Translations under genes and position numbers: made by a program | Part shown: positions 46,503 through 55,159 of the stretch, piece by piece | How positions within the stretch are numbered: position 1 is the stretch's first letter | Layout: every line of letters starts with the position of its first letter | Notes under the pieces: generated by a model | The model's database searches: none | The model's input: the letters and a program-made list of their open reading frames with translations, nothing else | Told to the model about the DNA's origin: nothing | Assembly: GCF_027587205.1 (NCBI RefSeq) | Contig: NZ_JAPDOD010000040.1 | Span: 1 to 64,000, forward strand | Direction: 5' to 3' | DNA length: 64,000 bases | Origin: Solirubrobacter ginsenosidimutans | GTDB lineage: Bacteria > Actinomycetota > Thermoleophilia > Solirubrobacterales > Solirubrobacteraceae

Positions 46503-48434
46503 ATGCCTGCTGACGCTGGCTACAAGGAAGCTCGAGCGATCTCAGAGGCAGCTCGGGAGAAGGACTGGAAGCTGCCCAGCTTCGGCAAGGGCCTGTATTT
46601 GGGGAACTTCCAGCCAGAGCTGATCTCCCCGCAACCAGAGATGCCGGCCGACGCGATCGACAAGGGCGAGCTGTTCCTTGCGACGCTCGGCACGTACCTG
46701 CAGGATCACGTCGATCCGCAGGCGATCGAACGCGACAACAAGATCTCCGACGAGGTGGTCGACGGGTTGAAGCGGATCGGCGCCCTCGGCATGAAGGTGC
46801 CCGTGGACTACGGCGGCCTCGGGCTGTCGCAGGTCTACTACAACCGCGCGATGATGCTCGCCGGAACCTGGCACTCCAGCCTCTCGACGCTGCTGTCGGC
46901 GCACCAGTCGATCGGACTGGCGCAGCCGCTGCTGCTGTTCGGCTCCGAGGAGCAGAAGCGCGAGTGGCTCCCGAAGGTCTCTACCACGCACCTGTCCGCG
47001 TTCGCGCTGACCGAGCCGGGCGTGGGCTCTGACCCCGCCAGGGTGTCGACCACCGCGACCCCGACGGAGGACGGTTCGGGATATCTGCTCAACGGCCGCA
47101 AGCTGTGGACCACCAACGGCACCGTGGCCGATGTGCTCGTCGTGCTGGCGAAGGTGCCGCGCAGTGAAGGCCGCAAGGGCGGCATCACCGCCTTCATCGT
47201 TCCGAGCGTGACCGAGGGCGTGGTCGTCGAGGCGCGCTGCGAGTTCATGGGGCTGCGGGGCATCGAGAATTCCCAGACGCGCTACACCGACGCTTACGTT
47301 CCGGCCGAGAACGTGATCGGCCGTGAGGGCCTCGGGCTCAAGATCGCCCTGGCCACGCTCAACACCGGCCGTCTCGCGTTGCCGGCGATCTGCGCCGGCG
47401 TCTGCAAGTGGGCTACGAAGATCGCCCGCGAGTTCGCCAGCCAGCGCGTCCAGTGGGGCAAGCCGATCGGTGAGCACGACGAGGTCGCGCAGCGCATCGC
47501 GTTCATCGCCGGGACCGCCTACGGCCTCGAAGCCATGCTCGACGTCGCCAGCCGACTGGCGGACGAGAAGCGCAACGACGTCCGCATCGAGGCCGCGATC
47601 GCAAAGCTGTACGGGTCCGAGATGGGCTGGCGCGTCGTCGACGAACTGATGCAGGTGTGCGGCGGTCGCGGCTACGAGACCGCCGCGTCCCTGCAGGCCC
47701 GCGGCCTGCGCGGTGTCCCGGTCGAGCAGGTTCTGCGCGACATGCGCGTCAACCGCATCTTCGAGGGATCGACGGAGATCATGCACCTGATCATCGCCCG
47801 CGAGGCGATGGACCAGCACCTGCACGTCGCCGGGGAACTGATGGAACCTGACGTCCCGCTCGATCGCAAGGCGAAGGCATTCGCCAAGGCCGGCGCCTTC
47901 TACGCCGGCTGGTACCCCAAGCTGGCCGTCGGCCGCGGCCAGGCCCCCAAGGCCTACTCCGACTACGGCGAACTAGCGGGGCAGATGCGGTTCGTCGAGC
48001 GCTCGAGCCGCAAGCTCGCCCGCTCGACCTTCTACGGCATGGCACGCTGGCAGGCCGGCACCGAGAACCATGGCGCCTTCCTGGGCCGGATCGTCGACAT
48101 CGGTGCCGAGCTGTTCGCGATGTCCGCAACCGTGGTCTACACCCAGACCCAGATCCGGGAGCACCCCGAGCGGGCCGCCGAAACCCAGGATCTGGCCGTC
48201 GCGTTCTGCACCCAGGCCCAGTTGCGCGCGGAACGGCTGTTCAACGACCTCTGGACCAACGCCGACGAATCCAACCATCGCCTGGCGCTGGATGTCCTCA
48301 AAGGCCGCCACACCTGGCTGGAGGCGGGCATCGTCGACCCCTCCGCGGGCGACGGCCCGATGGTCCCGTCGGCCGAGATCGACCTGGGGATCCCGGTCGC
48401 GGTCGCGGCGATGACCGAAGGGTCACGCTCATGA
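46503..48434 (+). CDS. Acyl-CoA dehydrogenase
   Basis: A 643-residue protein, longer than standard (about 380), as in very-long-chain/ACAD9-like forms. The flavin and substrate motifs AFALTEPGVGSDPARVSTT and KLWTTNGTVADVLVVLAK are followed by QVCGGRGYE and the catalytic region RIFEGSTEIMHLIIAREAM. An extra C-terminal domain of about 200 residues follows. It performs the first oxidation step of beta-oxidation. Shine-Dalgarno GAGGGG before ATG 46503. Its C-terminus also occurs as a scrap at 62095-62186. Confidence 0.92.
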   Translation: MPADAGYKEARAISEAAREKDWKLPSFGKGLYLGNFQPELISPQPEMPADAIDKGELFLATLGTYLQDHVDPQAIERDNKISDEVVDGLKRIGALGMKVPVDYGGLGLSQVYYNRAMMLAGTWHSSLSTLLSAHQSIGLAQPLLLFGSEEQKREWLPKVSTTHLSAFALTEPGVGSDPARVSTTATPTEDGSGYLLNGRKLWTTNGTVADVLVVLAKVPRSEGRKGGITAFIVPSVTEGVVVEARCEFMGLRGIENSQTRYTDAYVPAENVIGREGLGLKIALATLNTGRLALPAICAGVCKWATKIAREFASQRVQWGKPIGEHDEVAQRIAFIAGTAYGLEAMLDVASRLADEKRNDVRIEAAIAKLYGSEMGWRVVDELMQVCGGRGYETAASLQARGLRGVPVEQVLRDMRVNRIFEGSTEIMHLIIAREAMDQHLHVAGELMEPDVPLDRKAKAFAKAGAFYAGWYPKLAVGRGQAPKAYSDYGELAGQMRFVERSSRKLARSTFYGMARWQAGTENHGAFLGRIVDIGAELFAMSATVVYTQTQIREHPERAAETQDLAVAFCTQAQLRAERLFNDLWTNADESNHRLALDVLKGRHTWLEAGIVDPSAGDGPMVPSAEIDLGIPVAVAAMTEGSRS

Positions 48435-49327
48435 GCTCGACCGTACTCGAGCCCGCCTCAGCCGAAGCGCCAGCCAGCTCCAAGCCGATCACGACGGTGG
48501 GCATCGTCGGTGGCGGGTTCATGGGCGCAGGCATCGCCGAATCCGCGGCACTCGCCGGGATCGATGTCGTGCTGCGCGAACTTCCGGAGTTTCTCGACGG
48601 CACCCGCCGGCGGTTCGAGAGCTCATTGGAGCGCGCCGTCAAGCGCGGCAAGCGCGACGGGGCGGACCGCGACGCGGCGGTGGCGCGAACGACGCTGACG
48701 AGCGACCTGCAGGACCTGGCCGGCGCCGAACTCGTGATCGAGGCGGTCCCCGAGAACGCCGAGCTCAAGACGACGATCATGAAGGCGCTCGGCGGCATCG
48801 TCGCTGACGATGCCGTCATCGCGTCGAACACCTCGTCGATCCCGATCGCGCAACTGGCCGGTGCGGTGCACAACTCCGACCGCGTGGTGGGATTGCATTT
48901 CTTCTCCCCCGTGCCCGTGATGAATCTGGTGGAGATCGTGCGCGCCCTCGACACCAGCGACGTGACCATCGAAACGGCGCACACCTTTGTCACACAACTC
49001 GGCAAGCAGGCTATCGAGACCAAGGACCGATCCGGGTTCGTCGTCAACTTCCTGCTCATCCCGTATTTGATGGCAGCGGTACGGATGTATGAGGAGGATT
49101 TCGCCAGCCGCGAAGACATCGACGAGGGGATGAAACTCGGGGCCGGTCACCCCATGGGTCCGCTCGCATTGTGCGACTTCATCGGCCTCGACGTGCTGCA
49201 TGCGGTGTGCAACTCCCTGTATGAGGAGTTCAAGCGCGACGAGTACGCACCCCCGCCCCTTATGAAGCGCATGATCGCCGCCGGGCGGCTCGGCAGAAAG
49301 TCGGGACGGGGTTTCTATGAGTACTAA
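48431..49327 (+). CDS. 3-hydroxyacyl-CoA dehydrogenase
   Basis: A 298-residue protein. NAD-binding motif VGIVGGGFMGAGIAESAALA near residue 24, catalytic-helix motifs SNTSSIPI and GLHFFSPVPVMNLVEIV, and C-terminal GAGHPMGPLALCDFIG and GRKSGRGFYEY. Oxidises L-3-hydroxyacyl-CoA to 3-ketoacyl-CoA with NAD. The ATG is in the stop of the acyl-CoA dehydrogenase gene (ATGA). Its end overlaps the KAS III gene by 11 bp. Confidence 0.93.
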   Translation: MSSTVLEPASAEAPASSKPITTVGIVGGGFMGAGIAESAALAGIDVVLRELPEFLDGTRRRFESSLERAVKRGKRDGADRDAAVARTTLTSDLQDLAGAELVIEAVPENAELKTTIMKALGGIVADDAVIASNTSSIPIAQLAGAVHNSDRVVGLHFFSPVPVMNLVEIVRALDTSDVTIETAHTFVTQLGKQAIETKDRSGFVVNFLLIPYLMAAVRMYEEDFASREDIDEGMKLGAGHPMGPLALCDFIGLDVLHAVCNSLYEEFKRDEYAPPPLMKRMIAAGRLGRKSGRGFYEY

Positions 49328-50432
49328 TGGCGGACCGCACTGGATGGCCCTCGAGGGCGGCGTCGACGGCTCCCCCCGAGCTGGGTCCTACACGAGCCGG
49401 TTCGCCGGCATCGGCGCATCGCTTCCGCAGCGACGCCAACGCAGTGACGAGCTGATGGCGACGACCGCGCACCCGACTGACATCGATCTCGAGCGGCTGA
49501 CCGGCGTCCGCGAGCGCCACATCGCCGGCGAGGGCGAGGACTCCTACACGCTTGCGCTGGGCGCGGCGCGCGACGCCCTCAGCTACGCGGACTGTGCCGC
49601 GGAGGACCTCGACGTCATCATCGTGGCGAGCATCACCCACTTCGTCGGCGGTCTGCGGGTGCAGCTCGAGCCGCCGCTGAGCGTGTCGATCAAAGAGGCG
49701 CTCGGCGCCCGGCAGGCGTTGAGCTTTGACATCTCCAACGCCTGCGCGGGGATGATGACCGGCGTCTTCATTCTCAACGACATGATCCGATCGGGCCGGG
49801 TCCGGCGCGGGATGGTCGTCAGCGGCGAGTACATCTCGCAGCTCGGGGTCAACGCCGCGCGCGAGGTGCGCACGGTGATGGACGACCAGCTCGCCTCGCT
49901 CACGCTCGGTGACGCCGGCGCCGCGGCGATCCTCGAGCGGGCCCCCGAGGGCGCTCCCGGGATCGAGGTGGCCGGCTTCACGACGCTGGCCGAGCACAGC
50001 CGTCTCTGTCTGGCGTTCCCGGCCAAGATCGGTCGCGGAGTGTCCATGTACAGCGACGCCAGGACGCTTCAAGAGGTCGGGATCGAGGACACGGTGCCGA
50101 TGCTGCGCGAGGCGCTCGACGAGGCCGGCCTCGAGTTCGACGCGATCGACTATTTCATTCCCCATCAGACGTCCGCGCGAGCGATCAAGAAGGGCGTGAA
50201 GGAGTTCTCCGAGCGCCTGGGCGCCGCGCCGAAGCATGTCGTCGTGACCGTCGACGAGTTCGGGAACACGTCGTCGACGACCCATTTCCTCGCTCTCTGG
50301 AAGTACCTGCGTGAGGGCCGCTTCCAGAAGGAAGATCGAGTTCTGCTCCTCTCCATCGCCTCGGGCCTCGAAGTGGGCATCGTGATCTTCAAAGTCGACC
50401 AGCTGGTGGGACGCTATGGGCACGATTATTGA
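49317..50432 (+). CDS. 3-oxoacyl-ACP synthase III family enzyme (KAS III-A)
   Basis: A 371-residue thiolase-fold condensing enzyme. The full Cys-His-Asn triad is visible: Cys143 in ISNACAGMMTG, His283 in IPHQTSARA, Asn317 in EFGNTSSTT. It could condense an acyl-CoA starter with another acyl unit. It overlaps the preceding and following genes. The following gene is a second, catalytically incomplete KAS III (17-bp overlap), which suggests a heterodimer. The N-terminal 30 residues are an extension. Confidence 0.9.
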   Translation: MSTNGGPHWMALEGGVDGSPRAGSYTSRFAGIGASLPQRRQRSDELMATTAHPTDIDLERLTGVRERHIAGEGEDSYTLALGAARDALSYADCAAEDLDVIIVASITHFVGGLRVQLEPPLSVSIKEALGARQALSFDISNACAGMMTGVFILNDMIRSGRVRRGMVVSGEYISQLGVNAAREVRTVMDDQLASLTLGDAGAAAILERAPEGAPGIEVAGFTTLAEHSRLCLAFPAKIGRGVSMYSDARTLQEVGIEDTVPMLREALDEAGLEFDAIDYFIPHQTSARAIKKGVKEFSERLGAAPKHVVVTVDEFGNTSSTTHFLALWKYLREGRFQKEDRVLLLSIASGLEVGIVIFKVDQLVGRYGHDY

Positions 50433-51321
50433 GGCGAGCGCGACCGCGACCGCGGCCGCGCACCGGCGGACGCTGCACCCCGGGGCGCTGGAGCTTGCCG
50501 ACGTCGCCGCCCAGTCGTGCCTGGAGCGAGCGGGCCGGAGTGCCGATGACCTCGACCTGTTGATCAACGCGGGCCTGTTCCACGACAAGATCATCAGCGA
50601 GCCGGCGTTCGCATCGCTGATCCAGGAGGACATCGGCGCCAACCGCAGCCGCCCCGCCGGGGCGGGGCATGGGACATTCTCCTTCGACGTCTACAACGGG
50701 GGCTGTGGCCTTCTGACCGGCATCAGCCTGGTCGACGGCATGCTGGCGTCTGGAACCGCCGAGGTCGGCATGGTGGTCGCGAGCGACATGGATCCGGAAC
50801 CCGGCGTCTCGGACGGATTTACGTTCCCCGGTGTCGGCGGCGCCATCTTGCTGAGCGCGGACGACTCCCGCCCGGGGTTCACGGCCTTTCGCTTCGCCAC
50901 CTTCCCCGAGTACGCGGAGCTATTCCATAGCAACGTGGATTGGCAGGATGACCCGCGCGGCGGGACAGCCGGTCACGGTCGCAACGTCCTGACGGTCGAG
51001 ATGGCTGAGACCTACACCGCCCAGGCGCTCGAGTGCGCCGAGGCGACGGTCCGGGAACTGGCGGACGAGCAGACGCTCGACTTCGGCGAGATCGACCTCC
51101 TCGTTGCCACGGCGTCGGTCCCCGGTTTCGCCGAGGCGTTGGCGGCGCGACTCGGCGTGCCGGCCGACCGGGTCCCAGCCACCGTGGACGGGCTCGGTGG
51201 CGCGCACACTGCCGCGCCCGCGCTGGCACTCGAATCCGGACGCCTCGCAGCGTCGGGCACGACCCTGTTCGTCTCCGCCGGGGCGGGGATCACGGTGGCC
51301 GTCGCGCTCTATCGGACGTGA
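50416..51321 (+). CDS. Degenerate KAS III-like partner (KAS III-B)
   Basis: A 301-residue KAS III-fold protein. The Cys is present (Cys97 in DVYNGGCGLLTG), but the His and Asn positions are not: the corresponding segments read VATASVPGF (about 231-237) and GLGGAHTAAP (about 259-268). The N-terminal region is shorter than in KAS III-A. In described pairs such as PqsB/PqsC, one KAS III-like chain supports the other. The 17-bp overlap with KAS III-A fits tightly coupled equimolar synthesis. Independent catalysis is doubtful. Confidence 0.75.
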   Translation: MGTIIEASATATAAAHRRTLHPGALELADVAAQSCLERAGRSADDLDLLINAGLFHDKIISEPAFASLIQEDIGANRSRPAGAGHGTFSFDVYNGGCGLLTGISLVDGMLASGTAEVGMVVASDMDPEPGVSDGFTFPGVGGAILLSADDSRPGFTAFRFATFPEYAELFHSNVDWQDDPRGGTAGHGRNVLTVEMAETYTAQALECAEATVRELADEQTLDFGEIDLLVATASVPGFAEALAARLGVPADRVPATVDGLGGAHTAAPALALESGRLAASGTTLFVSAGAGITVAVALYRT

Positions 51322-51328
51322 CCGGGAC

Positions 51329-51952
51329 ATGAGCCGCCAGCGCGCTAACGTCGCAACGGTGGCGAGGCTTCAGGCGCTGCTTCCGGCCCCGGAGAACGGC
51401 ACGCCCCGAATCCCCGCCGCCCGCCCCGGCGAGCTCCGCCCGCTGGCGCGAATCCTGTCCAAGGTGGCGGGCCGCGTAACCGGCACGGGGCCGCCGAACA
51501 TCTTCACGACGCTCGGTCAATACCCGCGCCTGTTCCGCGCCTGGCTCTGGTACTCGGCACAGCTGATGCCGTTCGGGCAGCTGCCGCGATCCGACACCGA
51601 GCTGGTGATCCTGCGCGTCGCGTGGCACTGTCGCTCCGCGTACGAGTGGCACCAGCACGTGCCACTCGGGCTGCGCATGGGATTGACGCCCGACCAGATC
51701 GCGGGCGTCGCCGAGGCGACGTCGGCCGACCGCTTCACGGTCCGTCAGCAGACACTGCTGGCCGCCAGCGACGAGTTGCTCGACCAACGTCGTCTCTCGG
51801 ACGCGACGTGGAGCGCCGTTCAGTCCGCTCTGGGTCACCGCGAGACGCTCGAGTTGTGCCTGCTCATCGGCAACTACCAAGGCTTGGCTTCAACGATCGG
51901 CGGACTGGGAATCCAAGTCGAACCCGGCGCGGCCGCGTTGAAAGCGAGCTGA
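51329..51952 (+). CDS. Carboxymuconolactone decarboxylase-like (AhpD-fold) protein
   Basis: A 207-residue all-helical protein. ELVILRVAWHCRSAYEWHQH is the AhpD/CMD-family core, with Cys and two His but no CxxC pair, so a peroxidase-type AhpD activity is unlikely. Such proteins are often found in lipid or steroid gene clusters with unknown roles. It starts 8 bp after the KAS III-B stop and is followed by the WS/DGAT gene after 8 bp. Confidence 0.8.
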   Translation: MSRQRANVATVARLQALLPAPENGTPRIPAARPGELRPLARILSKVAGRVTGTGPPNIFTTLGQYPRLFRAWLWYSAQLMPFGQLPRSDTELVILRVAWHCRSAYEWHQHVPLGLRMGLTPDQIAGVAEATSADRFTVRQQTLLAASDELLDQRRLSDATWSAVQSALGHRETLELCLLIGNYQGLASTIGGLGIQVEPGAAALKAS

Positions 51953-51960
51953 GGATCACG

Positions 51961-53361
51961 ATGTCCGCAGACGACCAGCTCACCGCACTCGACGCCACAT
52001 TCTTGGAACTCGAGGAGGCCGATGACGGCGTGCTGATGCACATCGGCGGAGCGCTGGTGTTCGCGTCTCGTCCCGGCGGGGGGACGCCGACGATCGACGA
52101 GATCCGCGAGCACGTCGAGCAGTGCCTGGACCGGTTGCCGCGCTACCGGCAGAAGCTCGACCTGCCTCGCACCGGGGGCCTTTCCTGGCCGTCGTGGAAG
52201 CGCGACGAGCGCTTCGAGATCGCAGCGCACGTGCGTCACGCGACCCTGCCGGCGCCGGGTGACGAGCGCGACTTCCTGGACTGGGTCTCTGATTTCTACT
52301 CGCACCGTCTGGACCGCAGCCGCCCACTGTGGGAGATGGTCCTACTCGACGGTCTGGCGGACGGCTGGGCGCTGCTGTGCAAGACCCATCACTGCCTGGT
52401 CGACGGCGTCGGCTCGCTCGATTTCCTCGGATTACTGCTCGGCGCGGCGCCTGCACCGCCCCAGTCGTCGACGTCTCCCCCCGCGGACGGGTCGCACGGA
52501 TGGCTCCCGAATCCCTTCGGCGCGGTCACGCTGTTGGCCGGGGCCGGCGTTGCCGCCGCCCACCTGGGGAGCCACGCGGTGCTGCATCCCCGCGACGCGT
52601 TCGAACGCTCGCGGGGCGTGGTCGAGCTGCTAATCCGTGCGGAGCTGTTCGCGGCGCCGGCGTCGAGCCTTAACGTACCGATTGGTTCCACGCGACTGTT
52701 CGCGACCGTCAACGTTGATTTCCACGAGTTGCAGGACATCCGTTCAGCACTCGGCGGCACCGTCAACGATGTAGTGCTGTGCGCCGCGACCGGTGCCCTG
52801 CGCGCGCTGCTGCTGGAGCGCGGCGAGGAGCCGCCGCGCGGGCTGCGCGCGATGGTCCCGGTCAGCGTCCGCCGTGAGGGAGACGGCGGCGAACTCGGCA
52901 ATCAGGTCTCCTCGCTGTTCGTCGACCTGCCGGTGGCCGAGTCCGACCCTTTGCGCCGCTACGAGCTGGTGAGCGCCGCGACCAAGAGGCTCAAGGCAGG
53001 CGGGCAGGCGCACGCGGCCAGCGCGTTGACCGATCTGACGGAACTCGCCCCGCCGGTCCTCCACGCGGGGCTCGCCCGGTCGCTGTTCGCGAAACGCCTG
53101 TTCAACGTGACGATCACCAACGTCCCCGGCCCACCGTCCTCCCTGTCCGCCTTCGGGTCGGAGCTGCTCGAGATCCTGCCGATCGTGCCGCTGGCAGCCG
53201 ATCATGCGTTGGGTATCGCCGTGGTCTCCTACGCCGGTGCGATGACGTTCGGAGTGTTCGCCGATCGCGCCAGCGTGCCTGATCTCGACGTACTCCGAGA
53301 CGGCATCGTCACCGCCCTGTCCGAGCTGGAGGCACTCGCCCGAGCGGCACCGGTGCACTAG
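51961..53361 (+). CDS. Wax ester synthase/diacylglycerol acyltransferase (WS/DGAT)
   Basis: A 466-residue acyltransferase. The active-site motif HHxxxDG is HHCLVDG at residues 143-149. ND-containing segment GGTVNDVVLCAATGALR and C-terminal NVTITNVPGPP are also typical. It transfers acyl groups from acyl-CoA to alcohols or diacylglycerol, making storage lipid. Last gene of the operon beginning with acyl-CoA dehydrogenase. Actinobacteria often carry several of these. Confidence 0.93.
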   Translation: MSADDQLTALDATFLELEEADDGVLMHIGGALVFASRPGGGTPTIDEIREHVEQCLDRLPRYRQKLDLPRTGGLSWPSWKRDERFEIAAHVRHATLPAPGDERDFLDWVSDFYSHRLDRSRPLWEMVLLDGLADGWALLCKTHHCLVDGVGSLDFLGLLLGAAPAPPQSSTSPPADGSHGWLPNPFGAVTLLAGAGVAAAHLGSHAVLHPRDAFERSRGVVELLIRAELFAAPASSLNVPIGSTRLFATVNVDFHELQDIRSALGGTVNDVVLCAATGALRALLLERGEEPPRGLRAMVPVSVRREGDGGELGNQVSSLFVDLPVAESDPLRRYELVSAATKRLKAGGQAHAASALTDLTELAPPVLHAGLARSLFAKRLFNVTITNVPGPPSSLSAFGSELLEILPIVPLAADHALGIAVVSYAGAMTFGVFADRASVPDLDVLRDGIVTALSELEALARAAPVH

Positions 53362-53419
53362 GTGGAGTTCCTGAGAACGTTGTTCGTCCGGGCCGGCTGG
53401 AGCTTGCTCGCGCGGGCAC

Positions 53420-53530
53420 CCCCGGGGCGATCGCCGCCCAGAACCGCTGCAGATCCTCACGCCGCGCCACCGATGGGCGCTCCGGCGCCGAGCCCACCAG
53501 ATCAGCGCGACGCCGCTTGACCTTGCCCAT
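53420..53530 (-). mobile_element. IS30-like transposase N-terminal remnant
   Basis: About 37 codons (MGKVKRRRADLVGSAPERPS followed by ARREDLQRFWAAIA) look like the start of actinobacterial IS30 transposases (RPPVARRE...FWEAIARG). The following sequence is not recognisable transposase, so only a scrap remains. It sits in the 337-bp region 53362-53698 between two convergent genes; the rest of that region shows no gene. No terminal repeats were found. Confidence 0.5.
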
Positions 53531-53698
53531 CGCAACCCCACCCTCGAGCGTTGCCAAGACCCCTTGAATCCGCCGATGTCATGCGCGCGGTTGTCGGTAA
53601 CCCGGTACACCGGCACCAGAGCAGAGGCAGCGATCGCGCGGATGGTGGGCGCCAGAGACCGGCGCGTAGAGCCACTCCCCACCCTCGGCGATCTCCCC

Positions 53699-54691
53699 CT
53701 AGCGACCGTTCAACGTATCCCGCAGCGCCTCGAGGCTGCTGTATCTCGGCCTCCAGCCGAGTTTGTCCTTGGCTTTGCTCGCGTCCATGATCGATGGGTG
53801 TGACATCGCCTCCGCCCAGCCCGCGAAGGCGGGGGCGAAGGGCACGGCCGCAACGCCGCGCGCGGTCGCACGGAGAAGCGCACCCGGGGCGGGGATCGGC
53901 ATGAACCCGAGCTCCCGCAGCAGTTGCGCACCGCTCAGTACCCCGTCGCCCGTGATGTTGTAGACGCCGGGGGCACCCGCGCCGACGATGCACAGCAGGA
54001 ACGCCTGTCCGACGTCCTCCTGATGGATGAACTGAACCGGCACGGGCGGCGTCAGGACCGGAAGCGGCACGCGTCCTCTCAAGCCGTCCAGTCGGCGGAG
54101 GATCGGCGCGAGCACTCCGGGGACGATTTCCTTGGCGCCCACCGCATCCGGTCCGAGCACGACCGGCGGCCGCAGGAGATAGAGGCCGGTCCCGGGATGG
54201 CGGGCGGCTTCCTTCCCGAGGAGCCGCTCGATCTCGGCTTTCTCCCGGGCGTAGAACAGGTGGGCGGCCGGCCGAGCGGGCCAGTCCTCGGTCATCCCGA
54301 CGGGGTTGTCGCCGTGGAACCCGTACGCGGCAATCGACGAGGCGTACACGAATCGCCGGGCGCCCGCCGAGGCTGCCGCCCGGAACGCGTTCAGGGTGCC
54401 CTCGACATTGATCCGCCGGATCGTCGCTCGTGACGCCCCTCCGGTGATCATGAACGCGAGGTGCACGACGACGTCGGCGCCCTGGAAGGCCTCCTCCAGC
54501 GCGGCGCGATCGCGGACGTCGCCCCGCCGATAGGTCAGCTTCGTCCAACCATGCTCCTTCGCGTCGAACGGACGGCGCGCGATCCCGACGACGCGGGCGA
54601 TCCGCGCGTCATCCTGCAGCAGAGGCATGAGGCCGAAGCCGAACGTCCCAGTCGGACCGGTGACGGCAACGGTCAGATTGGAGTCGGGCAC
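53699..54691 (-). CDS. NAD-dependent epimerase/dehydratase (extended SDR)
   Basis: A 330-residue extended SDR. Cofactor motif TGPTGTFGFGLMPLL near the N-terminus, DVVVHLAF strand, and YxxxK active-site pair in FYAREKAEIE. Substrate unknown; probably a nucleotide sugar or lipid-linked compound. GTG 54691 was chosen because it lies just after the CBS gene stop and has GAGGG upstream. Convergent with the WS/DGAT gene across a 337-bp region. Confidence 0.82.
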   Translation of the reverse strand: MPDSNLTVAVTGPTGTFGFGLMPLLQDDARIARVVGIARRPFDAKEHGWTKLTYRRGDVRDRAALEEAFQGADVVVHLAFMITGGASRATIRRINVEGTLNAFRAAASAGARRFVYASSIAAYGFHGDNPVGMTEDWPARPAAHLFYAREKAEIERLLGKEAARHPGTGLYLLRPPVVLGPDAVGAKEIVPGVLAPILRRLDGLRGRVPLPVLTPPVPVQFIHQEDVGQAFLLCIVGAGAPGVYNITGDGVLSGAQLLRELGFMPIPAPGALLRATARGVAAVPFAPAFAGWAEAMSHPSIMDASKAKDKLGWRPRYSSLEALRDTLNGR

Positions 54692-54692
54692 A

Positions 54693-55109
54693 CTAACCCT
54701 CACCCCAGCCAACGATGCCGGCGATGTCGAGCGCCGAGACCATGCCCGTCGGCTGCCCGGTCTCCGTGTCGGTCACGATCAGGTGCGAGGTGCGCTGGTC
54801 ACGCATGACTTCGAGTGCACGGATCAGCGTGGTCTCATCGGGAATGCCGGTCGCCCGCACGGCAAGGTCGGCTGCCGTGGCTTCGGGTCGTCCCAGCGCA
54901 GACTGCGCGACGTCGACGTCAGAGACGAGTGCCCACCGCGTCGGATCGCTGAGTGACGTCACGAGGCAGTGGATGTGATGGCTGGACATCAACCGGCCCA
55001 TCTCTCTGAGTCCCGCGTCGCCTGGACACGCCACGATCCCAGTGTTCATCGCATCGCTGACACGAGCATGCTCGACGCCCGGGATGCGTTGGCTGCCGGC
55101 TGGTTCCAT
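54693..55109 (-). CDS. Two-CBS-domain protein
   Basis: A 138-residue protein. Two CBS-type repeats: VSDAMNTGIVACPGDAGLRE and a second with TGIPDETTLIRALEVM and SHLIVTDTETGQPTGMVSAL. CBS pairs bind adenosine nucleotides and usually regulate another protein. ATG 55109 has a good Shine-Dalgarno (GGAGGG); an upstream ATG is weaker. Lies just behind acs and next to the epimerase gene, all on the minus strand. Confidence 0.85.
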   Translation of the reverse strand: MEPAGSQRIPGVEHARVSDAMNTGIVACPGDAGLREMGRLMSSHHIHCLVTSLSDPTRWALVSDVDVAQSALGRPEATAADLAVRATGIPDETTLIRALEVMRDQRTSHLIVTDTETGQPTGMVSALDIAGIVGWGEG

Positions 55110-55159
55110 GACACCCTCCTGTGGTTGCGTTCTCGGTTCGAAAGCCGTGGCGATCATTC

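Noticed and set aside
53564..53803. Small plus-strand frame after the WS/DGAT gene
   Set aside because: It overlaps the end of the epimerase gene in antisense, has no recognisable motif and no Shine-Dalgarno.
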